From assembly GCF_900104175.1 (NCBI RefSeq), contig NZ_FNIX01000001.1, positions 1-64,000 of the forward strand: a stretch of DNA of 64,000 bases, in the 5' to 3' direction. Position 1 is the stretch's first letter, and every line of letters starts with the position of its first letter. A program made the position numbers and the translations under genes. Below the pieces are notes generated by a model, which worked only from the letters and a program-made list of their open reading frames with translations, searched no databases and was not told where the DNA came from. This DNA comes from Lentzea jiangxiensis (GTDB lineage Bacteria; Actinomycetota; Actinomycetes; Mycobacteriales; Pseudonocardiaceae). Positions 25,141-33,310 of this stretch are shown piece by piece.

Positions 25141-26309
25141 GGCGTCGCGGCGGACTTGCTGGTCCAGGTCGCCCAGTCGATCGTCCACTCCCAGTAGTCG
25201 CCGGGAGCGACACCGCTCGGGTCGGCCGCGCCGAGCTGGATCGTCGAGCCGGTGACCTCGACCGGGTCACCGACCATCGTCAGGTCGTAGAAGGTCTTGG
25301 CGTTGGGGCCGGACAGGTTCGCGCACCCGTGCGACACGTTCTCCTTGCCCTGCTTGGCGACCGTGCCGGTGTTCTCGTGCACGAACTCGCCGTTCTGGGA
25401 GATCAGCACGGCCCAGGTGACCGGGATGTTCTCGTAGTCGAACGTCCTGTTGGTCATCAACCGCGAGGCTTCCTTCTGCTGCACCACGTGGATGCCGGAG
25501 CGGCTGACGGCGCGCGGGTCGTCCTCCATGCCGTAGGACGCCGGGAAGTCGTGCAGCAGCACGCCGTCGCGGTAGATCTCGAACCGCTTGGTCTGCGTGT
25601 TCGCCTTGGCCACCAGCGCGCGGTCCGCGATCTTGAACTGCGCGTGCACGTCGCTCTTGCCGAACGCGCCCCCGCCGAACGGCACGCCGTGGACGTTGAC
25701 GTCGAGGAAGACCTCGGTGCCCGGCTTCCAGTACTCCTTCGGCCGCCAGTGCGCCTCGGTGTCGGACAGCCAGGCCCACGCGCCCTCGGTGGGCACGGAG
25801 GTCCTGACCGCCATGGCCTTCTGGACCGACGCCTTGTCAGCCACCGGCGCGCTGAAGGTCACCTTCAGCGGCATCGCGACGCCGTAGGTCTGGTTGTCGC
25901 CGACGTTCAGCTTCGCGCTGATCAGCTTGCTGGGCTTGACCGTGCGGAACGATCCGCTGACCGGCACCTCCGCGCCGTCCTGGCCCTTCGCCGAGCCGGA
26001 CCACGTGTAGACCTTGTCGTAGCCCAGGTCTTCGGTGGCGACCCACCGGTCCGCGGTCAGCTCCCCCTTGACCACCCGGTTGTCCGCGCCCGTCAGTGCC
26101 ACGGCGGTGAGCGAACCTCCCGTCACCGCGACCTGGAAAGGTCCAGCCGGGCTGATCCCCTCACCCGACGCCGGCGTGACGGTCAGCGCCGCCTTCCCCT
26201 TCTCCTGCTCGACCGGCGCGGTCGCCGACGAGGCACCCGGAGGTGCGTCAGGTGCGGCGCTGCAGGCGGTCATCCCCAGCAGCAAAGCCAAAACCAGTGG
26301 CCGGATCAC
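25137..26309 (-). CDS. L,D-transpeptidase lipoprotein with Ig-like domains, copy 1
   Basis: 390 aa from GTG 26309 (GGGGAGAG upstream). Lipobox MTAC with Cys16. Two Ig-like domains (~40-250) precede a YkuD catalytic domain with SHGCANLS (H327, C329). The catalytic Cys forms 3-3 cross-links in peptidoglycan, and the layout matches mycobacterial LdtMt2-type enzymes. A close paralogue lies at 62425-63564. The C-terminus is Trp-rich (DYWEWTIDWATW). Confidence 0.92.
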   Translation of the reverse strand: MIRPLVLALLLGMTACSAAPDAPPGASSATAPVEQEKGKAALTVTPASGEGISPAGPFQVAVTGGSLTAVALTGADNRVVKGELTADRWVATEDLGYDKVYTWSGSAKGQDGAEVPVSGSFRTVKPSKLISAKLNVGDNQTYGVAMPLKVTFSAPVADKASVQKAMAVRTSVPTEGAWAWLSDTEAHWRPKEYWKPGTEVFLDVNVHGVPFGGGAFGKSDVHAQFKIADRALVAKANTQTKRFEIYRDGVLLHDFPASYGMEDDPRAVSRSGIHVVQQKEASRLMTNRTFDYENIPVTWAVLISQNGEFVHENTGTVAKQGKENVSHGCANLSGPNAKTFYDLTMVGDPVEVTGSTIQLGAADPSGVAPGDYWEWTIDWATWTSKSAATP

Positions 26310-26633
26310 GTGCTCTCCCCAAGATCCCCTCGAACAACGCAGAGAAGACGCGCAGGGGGTGGAACACGTTGCGTCGGACATTGCGATCACCCGCTCGGAC
26401 CAGCGGCTTTACCCCTGTTGAAGCAGTGAACCGGCCAGTAATGACCAGTAGTGCTATGACCAATCACACGTTAGGCTGACCCGCGCAGGCCGTGGTTTCT
26501 GTGTTCGTGCTTCACACGCTCGCGGAACGACACGCGGGCGTGCGGTGCGCTCTCAGCGAGTCCGCCGAACGCCCCCGGGACGGCCGGGGTTGCACGGTGC
26601 AGCCCCAAGCTTTCCTGCGATGGAGGCAGGTTC
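26310..26633. other. Intergenic region with long leader of the cold-shock gene
   Basis: 324 bp with no convincing gene. It contains the promoter of the leftward L,D-transpeptidase and the leader of the rightward csp gene. Just before csp, CCTGC (26614-26618) pairs with GCAGG (26626-26630), placing the ribosome site GGAGG (26622-26626) in the loop and stem. That could make translation temperature-responsive, as known for other csp leaders, but it is unproven here. Confidence 0.5.
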
Positions 26634-26837
26634 ATGGCACAGGGCACTGTCAAGTGGTTCAACTCCGAAAAGGGCTTCGGCTTCATCGCCCAGGACAACG
26701 GCGGCGCTGACGTCTTCGTCCACTACTCGGAGATCCAGGGTCAGGGCTTCCGCACCCTGGAGGAGAACCAGCGAGTGGAGTTCGAGGTCGGCCAGGGCAC
26801 CAAGGGCCCGCAGGCCCAGAACGTCCGCGCGGTCTGA
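26634..26837 (+). CDS. Cold-shock protein (CspA family)
   Basis: 67 aa, full family length. RNP1 (KGFGFIAQD) and RNP2 (DVFVHYSEI) motifs of the cold-shock domain are intact, starting from [11 protein letters not shown]. It binds single-stranded RNA/DNA and melts mRNA structure. Monocistronic: long leader upstream and a strong terminator 31 nt downstream. Confidence 0.97.
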   Translation: MAQGTVKWFNSEKGFGFIAQDNGGADVFVHYSEIQGQGFRTLEENQRVEFEVGQGTKGPQAQNVRAV

Positions 26838-26867
26838 TCAGCAAGACGCCGCAACTGCCGTACGTGA

Positions 26868-26903
26868 GAAGGACCCTCGACCGGGCTCGGTCGAGGGTCC
26901 TTC
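26868..26903 (+). terminator. Terminator of the cold-shock gene
   Basis: Perfect 15-bp stem (26868-26882 with 26889-26903), 6-nt loop GGGCTC, followed by TTCGCTCCT. It also lies just past the end of the leftward gene at 26932 and may serve both. Confidence 0.9.
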
Positions 26904-26931
26904 TTCGCTCCTGCTCGTGCACCGCGCCGGT

Positions 26932-27234
26932 CTATTGGCCGCGCTGACGCGCTTCCCACTCCAGGCGCTGCATGACCCACTCCGTGGCGAGCGCCTGCGG
27001 GGACGTCTGGCGCTCCGCGGCGAGCTCCTTGAGCTGTTCGTTGGCCATGAGCTGCAACCGCAGCTGGTACACCTGAGCGCTGCCGAAGCCCGACGCGGTG
27101 GTCTCGTTGTCCGCGTCCGGGGCCAGGGCCGCCAGGTAAGAGGTCAGCTCCTCGTCGGGCAGCGTCTCCGCCTGCGGTTCGTCCGCGGGGCGGTGACGGC
27201 CGGACTTGGAGCGTCCAAGGGATCCGATAGGCAC
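26932..27234 (-). CDS. Conserved hypothetical protein
   Basis: 100 aa from GTG 27234. The C-terminal half (LQLMANEQLKELAAERQTSPQALATEWVMQRL) resembles the helix-rich domain of small CopG/BrnA-like proteins that recognise DNA or partner proteins. The N-terminal half is basic then acidic and probably disordered. No toxin-like partner adjoins it, so an antitoxin role is not supported. Function unknown. Confidence 0.6.
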   Translation of the reverse strand: MPIGSLGRSKSGRHRPADEPQAETLPDEELTSYLAALAPDADNETTASGFGSAQVYQLRLQLMANEQLKELAAERQTSPQALATEWVMQRLEWEARQRGQ

Positions 27235-27351
27235 CGGGACACGATAACGGCTCGGTCACGGAAGCAGAACACCTGTGAGCCGGGTCACCCCGAGGTGTGG
27301 ACGAGACCCGTGCCGGAGTGACTCTCCGACTCGGGACCGAGACGCGGAGAG

Positions 27352-27384
27352 GCCCCCGCGCCAGGGGGAGGAACGCGGGGGCCG
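27352..27384 (-). terminator. Hairpin downstream of the copper operon
   Basis: GGCCCCCGCG (27352-27361) and CGCGGGGGCC (27375-27384) form a perfect 10-bp stem with a 13-nt loop, about 90 nt past the copA stop on the minus strand. Confidence 0.6.
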
Positions 27385-27476
27385 GAGGGGATCTCCACAG
27401 GCGCTGACCGGGGGTGTGTCAGCTTTTGGATTGTTGCACGCGCACGGTGCCTTGGGGAGAGTTCGCCCCGAAGTTC

Positions 27477-29660
27477 TTAGGCCACCGTTGACCGGAAACC
27501 CCGTAGTCGCAAGCTGTTGGTAACAACGAACACGCTGCTGAAGGCCATCGCGGCCCCCGCGATCATGGGGTTCAGCAGTCCCAGCGCCGCGAGCGGAAGT
27601 CCAGCGACGTTGTAGGCGAACGCCCAGAAGAGGTTCCCCTTGATGGTGCCCAAAGTCTTGCGGGACAACCGGATGGCGTCCGCCGCCACCCGCAGGTCGC
27701 CGCGCACCAGGGTCAGGTCGCTCGCCTCGATCGCCACGTCGGTCCCGGTTCCGACGGCCAGCCCCAGGTCAGCGGCCGCGAGCGCCGGGGCGTCGTTCAC
27801 GCCGTCGCCGACCACGGCCACAACTCGGCCCTGTGCCTGGAGATTCCGGACCGCGGCGACCTTCTCGGCCGGCAGGACCTCGGCGATCACCTCGTCGATG
27901 CCCACCTCGGCTGCGACCTCGGCGGCCACCGCGGCGTTGTCGCCGGTCAGCAGGACCGGGCGCAGGCCCAGCTCACGCAGCGAGCGAATCGCCTGTGCGG
28001 ACGTCGGTTTCACGACGTCGGACACGGCGATGATGCCGACAACCTTGTCATCAAAGGAAACCGCGACAACGGTTCGAGTTGTGTGTGCAACTGCGGCCTC
28101 GGTCAGCTCCCGGGGGAGGGAGACGTCCCGCACCCGGCCGACGCTGACACGCCGCCCCTCCACGACACCGCTGACGCCCACGCCGTCCGTGGAGACGAAG
28201 TCCGACACCGGCGGCAGGTCTCCGGCCTCGCGCACGACCGCCGCCGCGATCGGGTGCTCGGACGCGTTCTCGACGGCCGCCGCGAACCGCAGCACCTCGT
28301 CGCGCGCCAGGCCGTCCGCCGCAACGACGTCGACCAGCGTCAGCCGGCCCGTCGTCACCGTGCCGGTCTTGTCCAGCACGACCGTGTCGACCCGGCGCGT
28401 CGACTCCAGCACCTCAGGACCCTTCACGAGGATGCCGAGCTGGGCGCCGCGGCCGGTGCCCACGAGCAACGCCGTCGGCGTCGCGAGGCCGAGCGCGCAC
28501 GGACACGCGATCACGAGCACGGCCACGGCGGTCGTCACCGCGAACTCCACGGGACGTCCGGCCAGCAGCCACGCGCCGAACGACGCCAGCGCGATCAGCA
28601 CCACGACGGGGACGAAGACCGCGGAGACCCGGTCCGCCAGCCGCTGCACCTCGGCCTTGCCCGCCTGGGCCTGCTCGACCAGCCGGGCCATCCTGGCGAG
28701 CTGGGTGTCCGCGCCGACGGAGGTGGCCTCGACGACCAGCCGCCCGCCCGCGTTGACCGTCCCGCCGACCACGGAGTCGCCCGCGCGGACCTCGACCGGC
28801 ACCGACTCCCCGGTGACCATCGAGCGGTCCACGGCCGAGCTGCCGTCGACCACTGCGCCGTCCGTGGCGATGCGCTCACCCGGACGGACCACGAACCGTT
28901 CGCCGGCCCGGAGGTGGCCGATCGGCACGCGGGTCTCCACACCGTCGCGCAGCACCGCCACGTCCTTGGCGCCGAGTGCGAGCAGCGCCCTCAGCGCCGC
29001 GCCCGCGCTGCGCTTCGACCGTGCTTCCAGCCAGCGGCCGAGCAGCAGGAACACGGTCACGCCGACCGCGACCTCGAGGTAGATGTCGCCGGAGGTGGTC
29101 GGGCGCGGCAGGAGGCTGAACTCGTGCCGCATGCCGATCGTCCCGGCCTCGCCGAACACCAACGCGTAGAGCGACCACAGGTACGAGACCGTGACGCCCA
29201 TCGACACGAGGGTGTCCATGGTGCTGGCGCCGTGCCGTGCGTTGACGGCGGCCGCGCGGTGGAACGGCCAGCCGCACACCCACACGACAACGCTCGCCAA
29301 CGCCAGCGACACCCATTGCCAGGTCGGGAACTGCCACGCCGGGACCATCGAGAACGCGATCACCGGCACGCCGAGCGCCGCGGCGAGGACGACCCTCAGC
29401 CGCAGCTCACCGGCCTCGTCCGCTTCGGGAGCCTCCGGCTGCGGCTCCTCGGCGTCGTAGCCCGCCGCCCGCACGGTCGACACGAGGTCGCCCACCTGCA
29501 GGGTTCCCGGGAACTGAACGCTGGCCCTCTCGGTCGCGTAGTTCACGGTGGCGGAGACGCCGTCGAGCTTGTTCAGCTTGCGCTCGACGCGGTTCGCACA
29601 GGAAGCGCACGTCATGCCGCTGATGCTGAGCTCGACGTGGCGAGGCTCGGTGGTGGTCAT
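27477..29660 (-). CDS. copA: Copper-translocating P-type ATPase
   Basis: 727 aa. An N-terminal heavy-metal domain has [10 protein letters not shown] (C18, C21). Eight membrane segments include the CPC metal channel motif (C386-P-C388). The phosphorylation site is DKTGT (D430), and [10 protein letters not shown] lies in the hinge. P1B-type ATPases of this form export Cu(I). The gene starts within the copZ stop (ATGA overlap), so both come from one CsoR-type promoter. Length is normal for a one-HMA CopA. Confidence 0.95.
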   Translation of the reverse strand: MTTTEPRHVELSISGMTCASCANRVERKLNKLDGVSATVNYATERASVQFPGTLQVGDLVSTVRAAGYDAEEPQPEAPEADEAGELRLRVVLAAALGVPVIAFSMVPAWQFPTWQWVSLALASVVVWVCGWPFHRAAAVNARHGASTMDTLVSMGVTVSYLWSLYALVFGEAGTIGMRHEFSLLPRPTTSGDIYLEVAVGVTVFLLLGRWLEARSKRSAGAALRALLALGAKDVAVLRDGVETRVPIGHLRAGERFVVRPGERIATDGAVVDGSSAVDRSMVTGESVPVEVRAGDSVVGGTVNAGGRLVVEATSVGADTQLARMARLVEQAQAGKAEVQRLADRVSAVFVPVVVLIALASFGAWLLAGRPVEFAVTTAVAVLVIACPCALGLATPTALLVGTGRGAQLGILVKGPEVLESTRRVDTVVLDKTGTVTTGRLTLVDVVAADGLARDEVLRFAAAVENASEHPIAAAVVREAGDLPPVSDFVSTDGVGVSGVVEGRRVSVGRVRDVSLPRELTEAAVAHTTRTVVAVSFDDKVVGIIAVSDVVKPTSAQAIRSLRELGLRPVLLTGDNAAVAAEVAAEVGIDEVIAEVLPAEKVAAVRNLQAQGRVVAVVGDGVNDAPALAAADLGLAVGTGTDVAIEASDLTLVRGDLRVAADAIRLSRKTLGTIKGNLFWAFAYNVAGLPLAALGLLNPMIAGAAMAFSSVFVVTNSLRLRGFRSTVA

Positions 29661-29863
29661 GCGACCTGGTACCCGGCCTCGGTCACGGCGGCGACGACCT
29701 CGTCGCGGGCGAGCTCGCGGTCGCTGGTGACGGTCACCGCGCCGGTCTCCAGGACGACGTCGACGCCCGTGACGCCGGCGACCTCGCCCAGCTCCTCGGT
29801 GACCGAGCTGACGCAGTGGCCGCAGGTCATGCCGGTGACGGTGTAGGTGGCAGTGACGGACAT
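29657..29863 (-). CDS. copZ: Copper chaperone (HMA domain protein)
   Basis: 68 aa, a single ferredoxin-like HMA domain with [11 protein letters not shown], the Cu(I)-binding CxxC, and ending [11 protein letters not shown]. It hands Cu(I) to the downstream P-type ATPase, whose start overlaps its stop by 4 nt. The CsoR-like operator lies 34 bp upstream of its ATG. Confidence 0.95.
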   Translation of the reverse strand: MSVTATYTVTGMTCGHCVSSVTEELGEVAGVTGVDVVLETGAVTVTSDRELARDEVVAAVTEAGYQVA

Positions 29864-29896
29864 GAGAGCCCTTTCTCTGTACGGGGCTCCGAGTCT

Positions 29897-29913
29897 ATAC
29901 CCCCCTGGGGTAA
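29897..29913. promoter_or_regulatory. CsoR-type copper operator
   Basis: ATACCCCCCTGGGGTAA matches the G/C-core palindrome recognised by the copper sensor CsoR (TACCCC...GGGGTA). It sits in the promoter of copZ-copA. Cu(I) would release the repressor and induce export. No csoR gene is present in the window. Confidence 0.8.
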
Positions 29914-29918
29914 AGGAG

Positions 29919-30182
29919 CTACTGAGGACTCTCGGGTTTGGGCTGGTCCAGGTTCTGGATGTCGCTCTCGATCTTGTTGACCAGTTCGTCGAGGCCCTCG
30001 AGCATCTTGTCGAGCTCCGCCATCCGGGATCCGAAGGCGGACTCGATGTCGGCTTCGATCGCGCTCACGTCGATGCCGCTGATCGCTTTGAGGATCTCCT
30101 CCTGGTCGACCTGCGGAGGAGCCGGCTGGGACGCGTTTTGGCCCTCTGGTTCGGGGGAAGGCTGCGGCGTGGGGTCGGTCAT
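29919..30182 (-). CDS. Small acidic coiled-coil protein
   Basis: 87 aa from ATG 30182. A proline/glutamine-rich N-terminus is followed by a helical region (EEILKAISGIDVSAIEADI, then MAELDKMLEGLDELVNKIESD) with heptad spacing. No transmembrane part. The stop is next to the CsoR operator. Function unknown; the helical half resembles small coiled-coil proteins common in actinobacteria. Confidence 0.6.
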   Translation of the reverse strand: MTDPTPQPSPEPEGQNASQPAPPQVDQEEILKAISGIDVSAIEADIESAFGSRMAELDKMLEGLDELVNKIESDIQNLDQPKPESPQ

Positions 30183-30335
30183 CGGTCCATCATCCCTTGT
30201 CGCTCCCCCACGAGGCAGCCGCCGCACCTGTACGGAAAGTGACGCTGGGTGTCGGTGGAATCACTCTGCGGGGGGCTGCGGCCGTTGTCCCAGGTCGCTT
30301 AGCCTCGCGCCAACCTCAAGTCGGGGAGGGTGCTC

Positions 30336-30581
30336 ATGAGCGGGTCATTGGAAGTTCGGAAGTTCCTGTTCACGCAGGACGACGGCATGTCGCGGCAGGG
30401 CGGGCCGAGCGTGCCGGCCCAGCGCAGCGGAGAACCCTCGCGGATCTCCGACGAACAGGTCCACCGGGCGAGGCTCGCGGTCGCGCGGAGCGCCCTCGGC
30501 ACCGAGGACTGCCGGATGCTGCTCGACATGCTGGGCCTCTCACCGGGCGAGGACGGCGCGACGCCTCCGGTGCAGCGGTGA
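30336..30581 (+). CDS. Conserved small hypothetical protein
   Basis: 81 aa from ATG 30336, with GGGGAGGG 6 nt upstream. It begins with a FLFTQDDGMSRQGG segment and has a helical C-terminal half (ISDEQVHRARLAVARSALGTEDCRMLLDMLGL). No domain recognised. Ends ahead of a long hairpin at 30600-30654. Confidence 0.55.
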   Translation: MSGSLEVRKFLFTQDDGMSRQGGPSVPAQRSGEPSRISDEQVHRARLAVARSALGTEDCRMLLDMLGLSPGEDGATPPVQR

Positions 30582-30599
30582 GGTGATGGGTACGCGAAT

Positions 30600-30654
30600 G
30601 CGGCCCTGACTCCAGGCGTGCACCCCCCGGAGCGCGCCTGCGGGACAGGGCCGC
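30600..30654 (+). terminator. Long two-part hairpin
   Basis: GCGGCCCTG (30600-30608) pairs with CAGGGCCGC (30646-30654), and inside it CAGGCG (30613-30618) pairs with CGCCTG (30635-30640). It follows the 81-aa gene by 18 nt and ends just before the ARE-like site, separating that gene from the TetR promoter. Confidence 0.6.
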
Positions 30655-30660
30655 ATCTCG

Positions 30661-30682
30661 AAACATACCCACGGGTCTCTTT
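30661..30682. promoter_or_regulatory. ARE-like palindrome upstream of the gamma-butyrolactone receptor homologue
   Basis: AAACATACC-CACG-GGTCTCTTT: the right half reads AAAGAGACC on the other strand, matching the left half at 7 of 9 positions. This resembles the autoregulatory elements bound by ArpA/ScbR-type receptors. It lies 25 bp before the TetR ATG, so autorepression is plausible. Confidence 0.55.
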
Positions 30683-30706
30683 AGCGGCAACGGCTAACCT
30701 GAGCCC

Positions 30707-31336
30707 ATGCCCCAGCAGGACCGGGCGGTCGCGACGCGGGAGGCGATCCTCCACGCCGCCGCGGAGGAGTTCGACCGGCTCGGCTACGAGCGCACGTCGC
30801 TGACCGCCGTGCTCGCGCGCGCCGGGTTGACCAAGGGCGCCTTCTACTTCCACTTCTCCTCCAAAGAAGCGGTCGCGGACGCCCTCGTCGAGCGGCAGGG
30901 CGAGACGTGGGCCCGGATGCGGGAGTCGTGGCGCGAACGCGGCGCCGACCCGTTGAGCGCCCTGTGCGGGATGTTCGCCGAATCCGCCGACCGGATGTCC
31001 GCCGACGTCGTGCTGCGCGCCGGCGTCCGGCTCAACGCCGATCGCGAGGCCGGTTGTCCCGGCGTCCCCGGCACGCACGTCCTGTGGGAGAAGCTCGTCG
31101 CCGGGTACCTGTTCGAGGCGGCGGAACGGGGAGACCTCCGTGCGGGTGTCGATCCCGAGTCCGTCGCGCGGACGTTGTGCAGCGCGGCCCTCGGCTCGCG
31201 GTTGATCTCCTCGGCGACGACGGCGTGCGCGGACTTCCCCCAGCGGATCCGCGAAGTCCTGGGCCACGTGCTGCCCTGCGTCGCGTCTGGGGACTGGGAG
31301 TTGCCTGGATCACAAACTGCGTCCGAACCCGCGTGA
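30707..31336 (+). CDS. TetR-family regulator, gamma-butyrolactone-receptor-like
   Basis: 209 aa. The N-terminal HTH reads RAVATREAILHAAAEEFDRLGYE then LTKGAFYFHFSSKE, close to the ArpA/ScbR/BarA receptors. The C-terminal domain keeps the length and layout of that class, including a VRLNADREAG segment. These proteins bind butyrolactone signals and control antibiotic or development genes. No butyrolactone synthase (AfsA type) gene is adjacent, so it may be an orphan or pseudo-receptor. An ARE-like palindrome stands directly upstream. Confidence 0.85.
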   Translation: MPQQDRAVATREAILHAAAEEFDRLGYERTSLTAVLARAGLTKGAFYFHFSSKEAVADALVERQGETWARMRESWRERGADPLSALCGMFAESADRMSADVVLRAGVRLNADREAGCPGVPGTHVLWEKLVAGYLFEAAERGDLRAGVDPESVARTLCSAALGSRLISSATTACADFPQRIREVLGHVLPCVASGDWELPGSQTASEPA

Positions 31337-31485
31337 ACGGCCCGACAGGCCCTGAACAGGCGTTTGTTGATCTGGCCGATCCGGCCTCAGAGCAGGTTTG
31401 AGCAGGTCAGCGCATAAGTAGGACCCCCGTTTTGGAGGTGCGCGGACCTATGGCATATGCTTACGATGCTTCCAGAGACCAGCTA

Positions 31486-31558
31486 GTCCCCATCATCTAG
31501 CGGCCTAGGATCCCGCCCTTTCAAGGCGGTCGCGCGGGTTCGAATCCCGTTGGGGGCA
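31486..31558 (+). tRNA. tRNA-Glu: tRNA-Glu (anticodon TTC)
   Basis: 73 nt. Acceptor GTCCCCA/TGGGGGC with one G-U pair, anticodon loop CTTTCAA, T-arm GGGTTCGAATCCC-like. First of a three-tRNA cluster. Confidence 0.95.
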
Positions 31559-31596
31559 CGCAGTAAAATGCAGTACTGTACGATCTGCAAGAGCAA

Positions 31597-31670
31597 GGCC
31601 CAGTGGCGCAGTTGGTTAGCGCGTCGCCCTGTCACGGCGAAGGTCGCGGGTTCGAGTCCCGTCTGGGTCG
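31597..31670 (+). tRNA. tRNA-Asp: tRNA-Asp (anticodon GTC)
   Basis: 74 nt. Acceptor GGCCCAG/CTGGGTC, anticodon loop CTGTCAC, T-loop TTCGAGT. No encoded CCA. Confidence 0.95.
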
Positions 31671-31684
31671 CTTTCTTTTCTCAT

Positions 31685-31758
31685 GGCCAGGTAGCTCAGT
31701 TGGTACGAGCGACCGCCTGAAAAGCGGTAGGTCGGCGGTTCGACCCCGCCCCTGGCCA
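31685..31758 (+). tRNA. tRNA-Phe: tRNA-Phe (anticodon GAA)
   Basis: 74 nt. Acceptor GGCCAGG/CCTGGCC, anticodon loop CTGAAAA. Only 14 nt after tRNA-Asp, and followed 10 nt later by a strong terminator, so the three tRNAs form one unit. Confidence 0.95.
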
Positions 31759-31768
31759 TCCTTCTTCG

Positions 31769-31802
31769 AAAGAAGCCCCGCAGAACTCTGCGGGGCTTCT
31801 TT
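31769..31802. terminator. Bidirectional terminator after the tRNA cluster
   Basis: AAAGAAGCCCCGCAG (31769-31783) pairs perfectly with 31788-31802 over the loop AACT, with A- and T-rich flanks on both sides. It ends the tRNA transcript and the leftward gene at 31805. Confidence 0.92.
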
Positions 31803-31804
31803 CG

Positions 31805-32515
31805 TCATGCGGTGAAGCTGATTCGGGCGATCGCCTGGTCGTCGTGAGTTTTGAAGCGCGGCCATCGCTTGTGCTCCGAATCACCGCGCTCCGCTTCGCG
31901 GATTCGGTCCAGCACTTCGCCCAGCGGCATTTCCGCGAGGGCCTCCCACTCGAAGAGCCCGTACTCCGACACTCCACAGGAGACACCGTCTGTGAGGGCG
32001 ATCACACTCGTGATCTTCGCGCGGGGCCAGGAGGCGGTCAGGGCCTGGTGTCCCGCCTCCGGATCTGCCTCCGCGACCCAGTAGCCGCCGGTCCTGTTCT
32101 TCCAGCGGAGGATGTCGGGGTCGGGCCGGAGGTCTTCGAGCCGCGTGTCCTCGAGCACCCGTGTGGACCGTCCGAACGCGACTACCGGGGTGTCGCACAG
32201 CACGAGCGCGTCGACGGTGTCGTCGTTCCAGCGCACGACCGCCGCGGTCGACGAAGGGGAGTCGTCGACGACGAGGCCGTGCTCCTCCACGAGGTTCGAG
32301 ATGGCTCGGGAGAGGGTGTCGGTCAGCGGGTCGACGTCGTTGATCAGGCGGGCCAGCTCGTCGGCGAGCTTCGCCGCGTACCAACCCCCGTTGCGATCCG
32401 GCGGCCTCGTTCGCGACGTCACGCCGTCGAGGACGACGACGGCGTTGGGCAGGACCCTGATCCGGTCCTCGGTGACTCGTCCCGGAGCACCCTGCTCGGC
32501 GGTCTCGATCTTCAC
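31805..32515 (-). CDS. PP2C-like protein phosphatase domain protein
   Basis: 236 aa from GTG 32515 (GGTGGG upstream). The fold signals are NAVVVLDGVTSR (a degenerate DG metal motif), GGWYAAKLADELAR, STAAVVRWND, KITSVIALTDGVSCG (the late acidic TDG motif) and DDQAIARISF at the end, as in PPM/PP2C Ser/Thr phosphatases. The first acidic pair is not the canonical DGMGG, so activity is uncertain. The gene is divergent from the HTH/Clp-N pair and shares its twin-palindrome region. Confidence 0.75.
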   Translation of the reverse strand: MKIETAEQGAPGRVTEDRIRVLPNAVVVLDGVTSRTRPPDRNGGWYAAKLADELARLINDVDPLTDTLSRAISNLVEEHGLVVDDSPSSTAAVVRWNDDTVDALVLCDTPVVAFGRSTRVLEDTRLEDLRPDPDILRWKNRTGGYWVAEADPEAGHQALTASWPRAKITSVIALTDGVSCGVSEYGLFEWEALAEMPLGEVLDRIREAERGDSEHKRWPRFKTHDDQAIARISFTA

Positions 32516-32529
32516 CAGCCCACCGTACG

Positions 32530-32574
32530 TGTCAACCTCGGTTGACGAATCGTGATTGTCAACGTACGTTGACA
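32530..32574. promoter_or_regulatory. Twin palindromic operators GTCAAC-N4-GTTGAC
   Basis: Site 1 (32531-32546) is GTCAAC-CTCG-GTTGAC. Site 2 (32557-32574) is a perfect 18-bp palindrome, TGTCAACGTACGTTGACA. The half-sites start 27 bp apart. Site 2 ends 2 bp before the ATG of the HTH gene, and site 1 lies 15 bp from the PP2C-like start. Very likely the operator for the small HTH protein acting on both genes. Confidence 0.75.
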
Positions 32575-32576
32575 GC

Positions 32577-32786
32577 ATGACAGAAGCGACGGATCTCGCC
32601 ACAGCGGCTGGGGATCGCGACCCGAAGGTCGGGTTGCGGGCCGTCAGCGCGTTGCGGCGACTGCTGGAACACCTGGAGTCCGCCCAGGTCCGCAGTGCGC
32701 GGGCACAGGGGTGGTCGTGGCAGGACATCGCGGCGGAGCTCGGGGTCTCCCGCCAAGCGGTCCACAAGAAGCACGGGGGTCGATGA
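32577..32786 (+). CDS. Small HTH regulator
   Basis: 69 aa. Almost the whole protein is an N-terminal helix plus the helix-turn-helix WSWQDIAAELGVSRQAVHKK. The ATG has no ribosome site because palindrome 2 ends right in front of it, so translation is probably leaderless or hairpin-controlled. The stop overlaps the Clp-N gene start (ATGA). The regulator plus Clp-N pair is widespread in actinobacteria; its trigger is not known to me. Confidence 0.8.
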   Translation: MTEATDLATAAGDRDPKVGLRAVSALRRLLEHLESAQVRSARAQGWSWQDIAAELGVSRQAVHKKHGGR

Positions 32787-33310
32787 TGATCGCGGAGCGG
32801 TTCACCAAGGAAGCCCGTGAGGCGGTCAAGGCCGCGGTGCGGGAGGCGGAGGAGGTGCACGCGGCCGAGGTCGGTGTGGAGCACCTGCTGCTCGCGCTGC
32901 TCGACGCGCCGGTGCTGGCCGGGTTCGACCTGCCGCGCGGCGAGCTGGAGGCGGCGTTCCGGGAGTACCGGCGCAAGGGCGGGCTGACCAAGGCCGACGC
33001 GGAAGCGTTGCGGGGACTGGGGATCGACGTCGACCGGGTGATCGACTCGGTCGAGCAGTCGCTCGGCAGGGGTGTGCTGCGGCCGGGTCCGCGCCGGCGG
33101 TGGTTCGGCATGCCGCTCGAACCGGACTTCAAGAAGGCGCTCGAGAACTCGTTGCGCGAGTCCCGCGACCTCGGCCACAACTACCTGGGCGTGGAGCACG
33201 TCTTGCTGGCCCTGCTGCAGGGCGGGGGAATCGTGGCCGAGGTGCTGAACGAGCGGGACGTCACGTACGCGGAGATCCGCAAGCGGGCCGTGAGCGCTCG
33301 CGCCAGGTGA
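32783..33310 (+). CDS. Double Clp N-domain protein
   Basis: 175 aa from ATG 32783 (or 32786). Two Clp_N repeats are visible: FTKEAREAVKAAVREAEEVHAAEVGVEHLLLALL near the start, and FKKALENSLRESRDLGHNYLGVEHVLLALLQG near residue 115. Clp N-domains are substrate-recognition modules of ClpA/ClpC, but there is no AAA or protease domain here. It may act as an adaptor or decoy for the Clp system. Overlaps the HTH gene by 4 nt and the convergent YczE gene by 50 bp. Confidence 0.85.
   Translation: MMIAERFTKEAREAVKAAVREAEEVHAAEVGVEHLLLALLDAPVLAGFDLPRGELEAAFREYRRKGGLTKADAEALRGLGIDVDRVIDSVEQSLGRGVLRPGPRRRWFGMPLEPDFKKALENSLRESRDLGHNYLGVEHVLLALLQGGGIVAEVLNERDVTYAEIRKRAVSARAR

Noticed and set aside
26932..27234. 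Antitoxin of a toxin-antitoxin pair
   Set aside because: The C-terminal helix resembles small DNA-binding domains, but no toxin-like gene is adjacent.
27640..29082. 480-codon frame opposite copA
   Set aside because: Ser/Thr/Arg-rich shadow of an unmistakable P-type ATPase.
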